Of a DNA stretch of 64,000 bases, positions 53,301 to 64,000 are shown in pieces. The stretch is from Ophiura sarsii. Lineage: Eukaryota; Echinodermata; Ophiuroidea; Amphilepidida; Ophiuridae. The notes below the pieces were generated by a model. That model was not told the origin of the DNA. It saw only the letters and a program-made list of their open reading frames with translations, and made no database searches. The stretch is taken from positions 4,641,018 to 4,705,017 of the forward strand of contig CM069454.1 in NCBI GenBank assembly GCA_035610835.1, in the 5' to 3' direction. The first letter of the stretch is position 1. Every line of letters starts with the position of its first letter. A program made the translations under genes and the position numbers.

Positions 53301-55518
53301 TGTTAAATTTTAAGTTGAAATGCCAAATCTGATAGAATTCTGAAATATAGTTTTAGAGATGTAGTCATTTGAAGAGGCGGCGTATCGCCATGCGTAAATT
53401 TGTATTTTGCGCGTGTTTTTTTAAAACTCTCCATGCGTGGAAATATGCATATGAAGTGCTATCTCCAGTAGATAGCATGCCCGTGCATCGGCAAGTTTTG
53501 TGATTATTACTGTATGAATGTCATGGAAACAGTTCGAAAAATATAAACCCATTTTGCCCAAAAGCTAAGCATTTTATGTGATTATGACATACTGTGGACA
53601 TAATGCAATTCATCAAATCTAGAAAAGTTTAGACATTCCGCTCTCTCACTCTTTGAGTAGTCATCAAACGGTTGCGGACATCATCAATTTATATTTACTA
53701 GATTTGTTGAATACCATGATGATAAGACACCGTTTGATTGAAAAGTTAAAGGAATGTTTTATCTTATGGACCTCTACCCCGTTGTCTGAGTCGGAAGACA
53801 TACCAAGGATACCCCTCCCCCCTCACCCGTATTTCAAATAATGTCACATTTTCCTATTAAAAGGCGCGTTTTTAAACTGCAAAAATGTAAATATTAAGAT
53901 TTTGTTAATACCAAAACATTGTTTTAAGCCAAAAGAAGTCAAGTATATTTAGTTTTTCTGCATCCAACTTCTGTTTATGTTGGTCCGTTGTCTATCCCAC
54001 AAGTAAAATGCAAAACAAAATCGTAAAAAAATTAAAGAAACTCGGGTCACACGATTTGAAGTAGGCCTACTGCCGTTATTTTCGAGTTTTTGGCTACAAA
54101 AACCGCCCAATACTGCGTGGATTTTACTGGTATTCGTTAATTTTAAACGGATTGAACATACACATTCACTCTGCATGCTCGGAGCCTCGAACCACCGGGA
54201 ATTAGTGAAGTTGACCTTTAAGGGCGTACATCACTAATTCGGCTCCCATAGACTTTACATGCTTTGGAGGCTGTGTTCAAATTGCTCTAACCTGAGTTAG
54301 CTCGCGAATTTTTCTCTGAAATTTTGATATGTTTTAACACAAACGGTATTTTATAACATATCTGAAACTCAACCCCGGGTCATCAGGTGGATTTTTAGCT
54401 AGAAGCCGGCACGTCAGAGTGTACTGATTTTGTTACTTATAAGTCGGCTTTTACCCGTGCATGCAACGTGTGTGTAAATCGGTCCGTAAAATTATGTTTC
54501 AGTTAAAATCACGTATTTTCTTTTTGAAACATTAAATATACATTCTTAGGAATACGCAGAACACAAATTTGACACAAATAACAATAATGATTAGTTTCAT
54601 TTGCTACCATTCTTTCCGTCAAATAGGAACTATTATCTTACTCAACTTTGCCGGAAGTGCCGCGTATTATCGAATTAGTGGTGTACGCCCTTGAAGAGCA
54701 CCTTTTTTTTCAAAAGTCATATCAATCATATACCATTGTTTTCAGTGTTAAATTTCAAGTTTAAATGCCAAATCTGATAGAATTCTGAAATATAGTTTTA
54801 GAGATGTAGTCATTTGAAGAGGCGGCGTATCGCCATGCGTAAATTTGTATTTTGCGCGTGTTTTTTTTAAACTCTCCATGCGTGGAAATATGCATATGAA
54901 GTGCTATCTCCAGTAGATAGCATGCCCGTGCATCGGCAAGTTTTGTGATTATTACTGTATGAATGTCATGGAAACAGTTCGAAAAATATAAACCCATTTT
55001 GCCCAAAAGCAAAGCATTTTATGTGATTATGACATACTGTGGACATAATGCAATTCATCAAATCTAGAAAAGTTTAGACATTCCGCTCCCTCACTCTTTG
55101 AGTAGTCATCAAACGGTTGCGGACATCATCAATTTACATTTACTAGATTTGTTGAATACCATGATGATAAGACACCGTTTGATTGAAAAGTTAAAGGAAC
55201 GTTTTATCTTATGGACCTCTACCCCGTTGTCTGAGTCGGAAGGCATACCAAGGATACCCCTCCCCCCTCACCCGTATTTCAAATAATGTCACATTTTCCT
55301 ATTAAAAGGCGGGTTTTTAAACTGCAAAAATGTAAATATTAAGATTTTGTTAATACCAAAACATTGTTTTAAGCCAAAAGAAGTCAAGTATATTTAGTTT
55401 TTCTGCATCCAACTTCTGTTTATGTTGGTCCGTTGTCTATCCCACAAGTAAAATACAAAAAAAAATCGTAAAAAAATTAAAGAAACTCGGGTCACACGAT
55501 TTGAAGTAGGCCTACTGT

Positions 55519-58500
55519 CACTATCTTCAGAAGATAGCAGCTGACGGCGTAAGCGTACAAATACGCGACTTTCAAACGCGCGTCCGTAGGCGTCAGAGTA
55601 CGTTGTGTATAGTTACGACACATGCTGTCTTCTGAATCCATTGCTTTTTCCCGAAGGAGGTGTTTATGGGTTGCTATCTTCTGAAGATAGCATCTAACAT
55701 TTGCTATCTTCAGACGATAGTAAAGGCTTAAAAAGGCTACATCGTTTAGTGTTTAAAAATCAAGCTTAGATGTAAGGTTAAGTTAGGGTTAGGGTTTGAT
55801 TAGGGTTAGGGTTAGATTAGATTAGTGTTAGATTAGGGTTAGGGTTAGGAAAATTGGAATGACTCGAAAACTATTTATTCAATGGCAATGAGACTTTCGA
55901 CATGAGTTTAAAATTGTCTTTGCTTCATGAATAATTAAATATAACAACACCAAATTTGAAAATAAAAAACCCATTGTGGTTAGAACACTAACTTTGATTT
56001 TTTATATAATCATTTTGTTTCAATATATTGAGTTATTCATAAACCAAATATTATTTCAAAATCATACACAAATTGTCTTCGATATTGGTTAAACAGTTTT
56101 TGAGTTATACTTGTTTTCTACAAACCCAGTTGACCCCAACATTGATCCGACGACGCCCGAAAACCTTGAATTTTCGATGTTGTCGTCTTAAAGGGTGTAT
56201 GATTTAACAATGTCAAAGTTGCCATTTCATTAAATATTAATCATTTCTTTTTTCATTCCATTACATTGCATTGTCTCTGCTGACGATATCCTGAAAGTTT
56301 CACCAACATTTAGGGACGTTTGGTATACAATCACTATCTTCAGAAGATAGCAGCTGACGGCGTAAGCGTACAAATACGCGACTTTCAAACGCGCGTCCGT
56401 AGGCGTCAGAGTACGTTGTGTATAGTTACGACGCATGCTGTCTTCTGCATCCATTGCTTTCTCTCGAAGGAGGTGTTTATGGGTTGCTATCTTCTGAAGA
56501 TAGCATCTAACATTTGCTATCCTCAGACGATAGTAAAGGCTTAAAAAGGCTACATCGTTTAGTGTTTAAAAATCAAGCTTAGATTTAAGGTTAAGTTAGG
56601 GTTAGGGTTTGATTAGGGTTAGAAGAGGGTTAGGGTTAGATTAGGGTTAGGGTTAGGAAAATTGGCATGACTCGAAAACTATTTATTCAATGGCAATGAA
56701 ACTTTCGACATGAGTTTAAAATTGTCTTTGCTTCATGAATAATTTGATATAACAACACCAAATTTGAAAATAAAAAAACCATTGTGGTTAGAACAGTAAC
56801 TTTGATTTTTTATATAATCATTTTGTTTCAATATTTTGAGTTATTCATGAACCAAATATTATTTCAAAATCATACACAAATTGTCTTCGATATTGGTTAA
56901 ACAGTTTTTGAGTTATACTTGTTTTCTACAAACCCGGTTGACCCCAACATTGATCCGACGACGCCCGAAAACCTTGAATTTTCGATGTTGTCGTCTTAAA
57001 GGGTGTATGATTTAACAATGTCAATGTTGCCATTTCATTAAATATTAATAATTTCTTTTTTCATTCCATTACATTGCATTGTCTCTGCTGACGATATCCT
57101 GAAATTTTCTCCAACATTTAGGGACGTTTGGTATACAATCACTATCTTCAGAAGATAGCAGCTGACGGCGTAGGCGTACAAATACGCGACTTTCAAACGC
57201 GCGTCCGTAAGCGTCAGAGTACGTTGTGTATAGTTACGACGCATGGTGTCTTCTGAATCCATTGCTTTCTCCCGAAGGAGGTGTTTATGGGTTGCTATCT
57301 TCTGAAGATAGCATTTAACATTTGCTATCTTCAGACGATAGTAAAGGCTTTAAAAGGCTACATCGTTTAGTGTTTAAAAATCAAGCTTAGATTTAAGGTT
57401 AAGTTAGGGTTAGGGTTTGATTAGGGTTAGATTAGGGTTAGTGTTAGGAAAATTGGCATGACTCGAAAACTATTTATTCAATGGCAATGAAACTTTCGAC
57501 ATGAGTTTAAAATTGTCTTTGCTTCATGAATAATTGAATATAACAACACCAAATATGAAAATAAAAAACCCATTGTGGTTGTGGTTAGAACAGTAACTTT
57601 GATTTTTTATATGATCATTTTGTTTCAATATTTTGAGTTATTCATATTAAAAAAACCCAAATATTATTTCAAAATCATACACAAATTGTCTTCGATATTG
57701 GTTAAACAGTTTTTGAGTTATACTTGTTTTCTACAAACCCGGTTGACCCCAACATTGATCCGACGACGCCTGAAAACCTTGAATTTTCGATGTTGTCGTC
57801 TTAAAGGGTGTATGATTTAACAATGTCAATGTTGCCATTTCATTAAATATTAATAATTTCTTTTTTCATTCCATTACATTGCATTGTCTCTGCTGACGAT
57901 ATCCTGAAATTTTCACCATCATTTAGGGACGTTTGGTATACAATCACTATCTTCAGAAGATAGCAGCTGACGGCGTAAGCGTACAAATACGCGACTTTCA
58001 AACGCGCGTCCGTAGGCGTCAGAGTACGTTGTGTATAGTTACGACGCATGGTGTCTTCTGAATCCATTGCTTTCTCCCGAAAGAGGTGTTTATGGGTTGC
58101 TATCTTCTGAAGATAGCATTTAACATTTGCTATCTTCAGACGATAGTAAAGGCTTAAAAAGGCTACATCGTTTAGTGTTTAAAAATCAAGCTTAGATTTA
58201 AGGTTAAGTTAGGGTTAGGGTTTGATTAGGGTTAGGGTTAGATTAGGGTTAGATTAGGGTTAGGGTTAGGAAAATTGGCATGACTCGAAAACTATTTATT
58301 CAATGGCAATGAAACTTTCGACATGAGTTTAAAATTGTCTTTGCTTCATGAATAATTGAATATAACAACACCAAATTTGAAAATAAAAAATCCATTGTGG
58401 TTGTGGTTAGAACAGTAACTTTGATTTTTTATATGATCATTTTGTTTCAATATTTTGAGTTATTCATAAACCAAATATTATTTCAAAATCATACACAAAT

Positions 58501-58997
58501 TGTCTTCGATATTGGTTAAACAGTTTTTGAGTTATACTTGCTTTCTACAAACCCGGTTGACCCCAACATTGATCCGACGACGCCCGAAAACCTTGAATTT
58601 TCGATGTTGTCGTCTTAAAGGGTGTATGATTTAACAATGTCAATGTTGCCATTTCATTAAATATTAATAATTTCTTTTTTCATTCCACATTGCATTGTCT
58701 CTGCTGACGATATCCTGAAAGTTTCACCATCATTTAGGGACGTTTGGTATACAATCACTATCTTCAGAAGATAGCATCTGACGGCGTAAGCGTACAAATA
58801 TGCGACTTTCAAACGCGCGTCCGTAGGCGTCAGAGTACGTTGTGTATAGTTACGACGCATGGTGTCTTCTGAATCCATTGCTTTCTCCCGAAGGAGGTGT
58901 TTATGGGTTGCTATCTTCTGAAGATAGCATCTAACATTTGCTATCTTCAGACGATAGTAAAGGCTTAAAAACGGCTACATCGTTTAGTGTTTAAAAT
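55519..58997. repeat. Satellite of ~0.81-kb units with telomere-like tracts, 4.3 copies
   Basis: Units start with cactatcttcagaagatag at 55519, 56332, 57140, 57945 and 58756. Each full unit contains three hairpin-like motifs around gctatcttctgaagatagc and a tract of ttaggg with variants (near 55780-55850, 56590-56660, 57400-57450, 58205-58270). The tract differs in length between units while the rest is well conserved. The fifth unit breaks off before the tract. Confidence 0.95.
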
Positions 58998-59679
58998 TTT
59001 TCAAAAAGTTTACATTGGAATGGTCTCCAAATTTACCCAATTAAGGTCAGGTATATTTTGTTTGATATCCTTAAATATATACTATCCATAATTCCTACTT
59101 ATTTCGTTTTAAGCTCGCAAACCTTTGAACCCAGTTTTTTTGGGACACGCTGTATGATCTTATGCGTCAGCTCAAAATGTGATATCTATCCAAAAGAGCA
59201 AATCTATGCACAATTTGGAAAATTAGCCCCTCCACACACCCAAAATTGAACACTTTTAATCCATGTGTTGTAACGCCGTTTTACTATCTATTCTAGATAT
59301 TTCAATTCCTTTAATTTAGGCCACGAATTGGCTGGAACTAGCAACACCGTCGGCCGTGTCGAAAACCGATTTCGATAACTGGCTCCGCTAACACTGACTA
59401 GTTCCTTAAGATTATTTCCACGTGCGGGTTTTCTGAGATTTATACAGAAACCCAGATTGCATCGATGTCACTTTAGTTATGATTTATAGTAAAAGATTGC
59501 TGGGTGTGCCATGAATGATATCTGAGTAAGTGAACCGTTCATTTATTAATAAATAACATTATATATATATAGTAAACTTAAAAAGCTTGTCCGTTATGAG
59601 TATTCTGTGTGTTTTGGTCCCCTCTCCGCTTTGCGAGTTATTCCCCAGTCACGTCATAAAATATGTAATAAATATAAGA
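58998..59679. other. Intergenic, nothing recognised
   Basis: The phrase tttttttgggacacgctgta at 59136 resembles a mariner-type end but has no partner. No gene. Confidence 0.4.
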
Positions 59680-60776
59680 GGACCTGACGTTTCGATTCTA
59701 ACAGAATCTTTATCGAAGGTAAAATGACAGAATACAACATACACTAACATATATATAGACATGAGAACAAAGGGCAGGAAGTGACATGGGATAATGTAAC
59801 ACAGTGGGGGTCAAAGTGACAGATGGATGAATAGGGGAAGGTATAACAAACTTGACAGCTGATTGATGAAGTGGATTATGTAACAAAAGGATGACATAGA
59901 CAAAGGGGAGATAAAAAGTAAAAGGCAAATGGGATATAAAAAATAGAGAGTAAAATCTATAATGGTGATTGATAACTACAGATAAATAAGAAAAATAAAT
60001 GTAAATGTAAATGGTAACAAATAATGGAAATGCACTGGAACGAGTAATGAAAATGACTGTGCATAGGAGACAATGTCGAAAATGAAAACATAGTGTCACA
60101 CATAACAAGAAGTAAAAAATAGGAAAATAAAAATAAAATGAAGAAAAAGTGGAAAAAAACAAATGGGTAAAAAATGCAAGTGATAGGTTGCACAGATACA
60201 AATGGAGGAGGAGAGGGGGGGGGGGGGGGGGGGGTGGTTTATGTCTAATCGTTCCCTTCCTGGATGTTTAGGCCATGGGGCTGAATGGTGAGAAGACGCA
60301 TCATCCATAGTTTCCCTCTACTGAGACGTACCACTTCTGAACGGCTACCTAAAGATTCAATGCCCTGTAAGATCATATCAGACATAGTGTGGTTGGGAAG
60401 GTTAAAGTGGTGTCCGACAGGTGGCTTGTTGGTGTTGACCGTCGATCTGTGTCCATAGAAGCGCTTCTTCAGTGAGTTTTTGGTTTCACCAACATACTGG
60501 ACTCCACACACTCTACATGATAAGAGGTAAATGACATTAGATGTGGTACAAGTGATGGACCCTTCGTCTTGTAGGTGGCATGGGTGGTGTGGCATGGGTG
60601 GTGTGACTGGTGAAGGAATCGCCTTCCTTGATGTGTTCCCGGCAAACGACGCACCTGCTGGTCGACTCGCACTTAGAAGTGCCATGCTGCGTAGGGAGAG
60701 AATCATCAGTTAATGGGGGAATAGTAGCACGTACTAACATATCTAGTAGGTTGCGAGGGCGTCTGTAGGCCAGGAT
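59680..60776 (-). mobile_element. 5'-truncated Penelope-like retroelement
   Basis: On the reverse strand the sequence starts inside the element (ILAYRRPRNLLDMLVRA), runs through a Cys-rich stretch and a GIY-YIG endonuclease to a stop at 60245, then into a low-complexity 3' region. gttagaatcgaaacgtcagg near 59680-59704 resembles PLE 3' sequence. A poly-G run sits at 60217-60234. Reverse transcriptase is absent. Confidence 0.8.
60245..60774 (-). pseudogene. Penelope-like element GIY-YIG endonuclease, frameshifted
   Basis: After ILAYRRPRNLLDMLVRA comes KCESTSRCVVCREHIKEG, a CxxC zinc-binding type motif. After a frame change come TTSNVIYLLSCRVCGVQYVG then ETKNSLKKRFYGHRS, the catalytic core: YLL / YVG as the GIY-YIG equivalent, CxxC finger and downstream Arg. 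The frame is broken at a 14-bp tandem duplication (60577-60604); removing one copy does not by itself rejoin the two frames, so another indel is present. Confidence 0.85.
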
Positions 60777-60986
60777 GGCCTACAGAATCTTATCTTATCT
60801 ACAGAATCTTATAATTATTTATTACATTTTACTTACACAGGCTATTTTTGTGGATAAGCAGTTTGCATTCAGCTTTTACATTATATTACTTTTAATCTAT
60901 TCTAAAACGAGTTCTAAAAATGCCTTTCTCCTAACATAGCCTTACCCCTAGCTTAAGTTAGAAGCCTAAGGACTTAAAGTGAGTTG

Positions 60987-61050
60987 TAACTCATTTCTTT
61001 TGTCTGGACTATGTGCTGTAACTCATTTCTTTTGTCTGGACTATGTGCTA
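60987..61050. repeat. Tandem 31-bp duplication
   Basis: taactcatttcttttgtctg and the following gactatgtgct occur twice in a row. Confidence 0.85.
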
Positions 61051-61162
61051 TCAACCAGATCCACATGTAATGCATTCATTCCTAGTTAAAGCACTTATAC
61101 TATAAATGCGCTTCTGAGCATGTGCAGATCAATCCCTTAGCAACTAGACCCAATTATAAGCA

Positions 61163-61201
61163 TAGGAGCCCAAACAGTGGCCTAACTTAAGCCTGGCTTA
61201 A

Positions 61202-61247
<46 letters not shown>

Positions 61248-62359
61248 GAGTCAGGAAAAGTTGTCAAATTATACACACTGGCAAAAGTGAGATAATGCAG
61301 CGATCGGAATATGTGGAATTTCTTCTTTCAGATGTTTTTTGTTTGATAGCAATCGGGTATGTAGTTTTCGAGATATGACCGATTGTACTTACATGAATAG
61401 TTCAAAATTTGGTCAAAAAACGGTGTTTCCTATACTTTTATACACAAAAACACTCACCCAGTGATATATAAGGCATTTTTAAAACAATTATAAATAGTTA
61501 AAAACAATTATGTTGCATTAACTTTGGGCTAAAATGTGTTTTAGGATTTATGTAAAACAAATATGGGGTTAGAAATTTTGTAACGACGAATAAAGGAGAA
61601 CGTATCACTTAATTGTTATGATTCTTTCATTAAAAGTTGTGATAATTCAATCTCCAACTAAAAATAGCAAAAGAAAATTGATTAAATGTTTGACTGATAT
61701 GCAAAAGCGCCCTCATGTGTTAAAACTGTAACGGCCTATATCTCAAAACAGCGAAAGCGCGTATCTGGAAAACGGGAACAGTCATAACTCAAAAACGCAA
61801 TGTATGATTGTAATGAAAATTTGCACAGATGTTAAGAGAGCAATACCAACAAAATCATGAAGAGTTTCTTTTAAATTTCCTTTTCGTTTTTAAACTACGG
61901 TGTAAAATACCCTGATTGGCTGCGGCCTGGTTACCATGGCAACCAATCAAAAAATCCGGAGACATGATTTTGTGCGTATTGTTCTAATGCATCTATCCCC
62001 CCCAATATGATCCCAGTGGGTTATTTGGTTTTTGAGTTATGACTGTTCCCATGTTTAGCAATCAGAGCCCTTGCTCGGTTACCATGGCAACCAGAGCGGA
62101 ACCGAATGCGTTTTTCAAAACTAGACATCCAGGGCTACAATATGGTATACAACACTTATCGGTTGTTATTCGGGACAGTTGCGTAAAATCGTTTTCTAAA
62201 CATAGGCCAAATCTGACTCAACCTCCCCCCCCCCCCCCCTTAACTTTAAGCCTGGATTAGTTAAGCTAGGTTTTGTGAAAGAGAAATTTAAGTTAAACCA
62301 TGGTGGTGGCTTAACTGGGCCAGGCTTAAGTTAAGCCACCTTTATGAATTTGGGCCTAA
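61163..62359. mobile_element. TIR element with symmetric G and C runs
   Basis: Ends taggagcccaaa and tttgggccta; then cttaagcctggcttaa on the left and aggcttaagttaagcc on the right. A ~45-base G run (61201-61245) followed by ttgagtca mirrors tgactcaacct and a C run at 62214-62239. The interior has no domain-bearing frame, but ggttaccatggcaacca occurs at 61929 and 62077. Confidence 0.65.
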
Positions 62360-62399
62360 GGGACTATATCATTTTTACCAAGTTTGTAGGAAACTAGCA

Positions 62400-63060
62400 C
62401 CCGGGATCCGCGTCGTCGCCGCGCCGTGGACCAGGAAAACACACTGAGGCCAAGGAAAACACACCGAAATATATTTCTGTAAAACAACAGTATTTATTTT
62501 AAAAAAGTAAAATAATAGTAAGAAATCATTGTTGCTGCTCATCAATTTTCCAAGCTTGCTAGTCATAAGAACACACCAGCAACGCACAAAAATCTGTCGG
62601 GATCCGCGTCGTCTTCTTGAAAAGCCGTACATTTCTCTAATATTAAATTGCAATTAATTCCAATATCATATTTCAGAGGGGAAAAAGCATTTGTTTGTAC
62701 AGTATAAATGAAATTGATTGAATATAGTCTTGTAATTTGTAAGAGATGAATAAATTATGATATTTTTTTGTGGCAAATATCATATTTCAGAGGAAAAAAA
62801 AGCATTTGTACAGTATAAACTAAATTTATTAAATATAGTCTTGTAATTGTAAGAGATGAATGAATCAAGATTTGTCGCCGTGCCGTGCTTCTTGAAAAGC
62901 CGTACATTTCTCTAATATTAAAAATTGCAAGTAATTCAAATATCATATTTCAGAGGGGAAAAAGCATCTGTACAGTATAAATTAGATTTATTAAATATAG
63001 TCTTGTAATTGGTAAGAGATGAATAAATTATGATAACTTTTTTGTAATTATTATAAATTG
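62400..63060. repeat. Three diverged copies of a ~110-170-bp repeat
   Basis: atcatatttcagagg followed by aaaaagcat and cagtataaa occurs at about 62666, 62778 and 62942. Two copies are preceded by cttcttgaaaagccgtaca, a phrase also present at 7560 in intron 5. Confidence 0.75.
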
Positions 63061-63205
63061 GTAATATGAATATTCATGATTAATTTGGGATACTCTATCT
63101 TGGATCATCTCGGTTCAACCAGGATCATTTCAGTTCAATCTGGATCATTCATATTGCTTATGATTATTCATATTGCTAATTAATTGATTAATTATTCATA
63201 TTGCT

Positions 63206-64000
63206 AGTGAATATTCATATTGAATATTAGTATTCATTACAAAATTATAATTTATTAATATCTCGTTACCCCGATTTTAGACTATATTCAATAACCCAAA
63301 TGGCCGCCCATACAACGTCGTTCATATATTCAGTGGCGTAGGCCCCAATCAGAAGCAATACCCCCCAAATGAAATATGACAAAATACAATGTTACCCATG
63401 ACAGTGCAGTACATGCCCTAATTTGCCCAGTGGCTTGACTTTTAAAGTAAAAAATAGCTCTAAAATGGTCCTACTTATAGACCAAAAAGCTATTTTTAGG
63501 TGATTTCTCCCCAGTCAGAAACCATGCCCCCCTGATGCCATCCCCCCAAATGAAATATGACAAAATACAATGACCCATGACAGTGCAGTGAATATTCATA
63601 TTGGAAATTAGTATTCATTACAAAATTACAATTTATTAATATCTCTTTACCCCGATTTTAGACTATATTCAATAACCCAAATGGCCGCCCATACAACGTC
63701 GTTCATGCAATATTCAGTGGCGTAGGCCCCAATCAGAAGCAATGCCCCCCCTGATGCCCCAAATGATATATGACAAAATACAATGTTACCCATGACAATG
63801 CAGTACATGCCCTAATTTGCCCAGTGGCTTGACTTTTAATGTAAAAAATAGCTATAAAATGGTATGAAATACGGTCCTACCTTTAGACCAAAAAGCTATA
63901 TTTAGGTGATTTCTCCCCAGTCAGAAACCAAGCCCCCCCCCCCCCCGATGCCCTCCCCCAAATGAAATAAGACAAAATACAATGACCCATGACAGTGCAG
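63206..64000. repeat. ~381-bp tandem repeat running off the window
   Basis: agtgaatattcatattg begins units at 63206 and 63587. Each holds caatcagaagcaa and twice the phrase tgacaaaatacaatg. It continues past the window end, so copy number is unknown. Confidence 0.85.

Larger units (their letters stand above)
48093..55517. repeat. Satellite of ~1.44-kb units, five copies
   Basis: The marker tctctgaaattttgatatg is at 48101, 49991, 51424, 52868 and 54313. Three spacings are 1433-1445 bp; the first is 1890 because of an extra 449-bp internal duplication. The last unit stops at gtaggcctactg. Short frames such as MSSHQTVADIINLHLLDL (68 codons) recur in every unit but match nothing known. Confidence 0.95.

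Noticed and set aside
57072..57112. Hammerhead ribozyme in the 0.81-kb satellite (ctgacga ... tgaaa)
   Set aside because: The two core boxes are only six bases apart, leaving no room for stem II, and flanking stems I and III do not pair.
47120..58997. CRISPR array
   Set aside because: Eukaryotic setting, units of 115 bp to 1.4 kb, and no short repeat with unique spacers.
59710..60201. 163-codon minus-strand frame next to the Penelope endonuclease
   Set aside because: Phe/Tyr/Leu-rich translation of an A-rich low-complexity stretch; no domain.

Overview
This is animal nuclear DNA. It is AT-rich, with long GT-AG introns, dense mobile-element debris, tRNA-derived repeats and satellite arrays. 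The mix of EGF, sushi, HYR and ephrin-receptor-like modules, plus the repeat families seen, suggests an invertebrate deuterostome (hemichordate, echinoderm or cephalochordate). That placement is an inference; nothing here fixes the species.

One real gene was recognised. It lies on the + strand from about 3807 to 37887 as 29 exons encoding about 1448 residues, and its 5' part lies upstream or was not recognised. The exons join in one continuous frame, nearly all as phase 1-1 modules. In order they encode the end of an LDL-receptor YWTD propeller, its companion EGF, a sushi (CCP) module, nine EGF modules, CCP, HYR, CCP, CCP, HYR, HYR and CCP modules, a membrane-proximal region with a furin-like basic site, two cysteine-rich GCC2/GCC3-type modules, a stalk, one transmembrane helix and a tail of about 85 residues ending near a YDVP motif. 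It should be a type I membrane receptor or adhesion protein that resembles SVEP1-type mosaics with an LRP-like front end.

The introns (3.9-37.7 kb) hold the second layer. Three short tandem duplications make decoy or broken exon copies at 6293, 6810 and 35768. Several fold-back or MITE families show TTAA, TA, TAA or 8-bp target duplications, including a 1.9-kb Harbinger-like element and a Tc1 fold-back element. Intron 21 holds the most unusual item: at 25188-25689, 123-bp inverted arms enclose an array of nine small hairpins whose stems change sequence but keep pairing. Two of them match the histone mRNA 3' stem-loop on the - strand.

From 38 to 47 kb there is no gene beyond a tRNA-Thr-like sequence. 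The stretch holds a tRNA-derived SINE insertion, hAT-like elements, a LINE endonuclease scrap and several fold-backs. From 47.1 to 59.0 kb three unrelated tandem arrays abut: a ~115-bp satellite, a ~1.44-kb satellite (five units) and a ~0.81-kb satellite carrying TTAGGG-type tracts. From 59 to 64 kb there is a 5'-truncated Penelope-like retroelement with a GIY-YIG endonuclease, an element with long G and C runs, and further short repeats.
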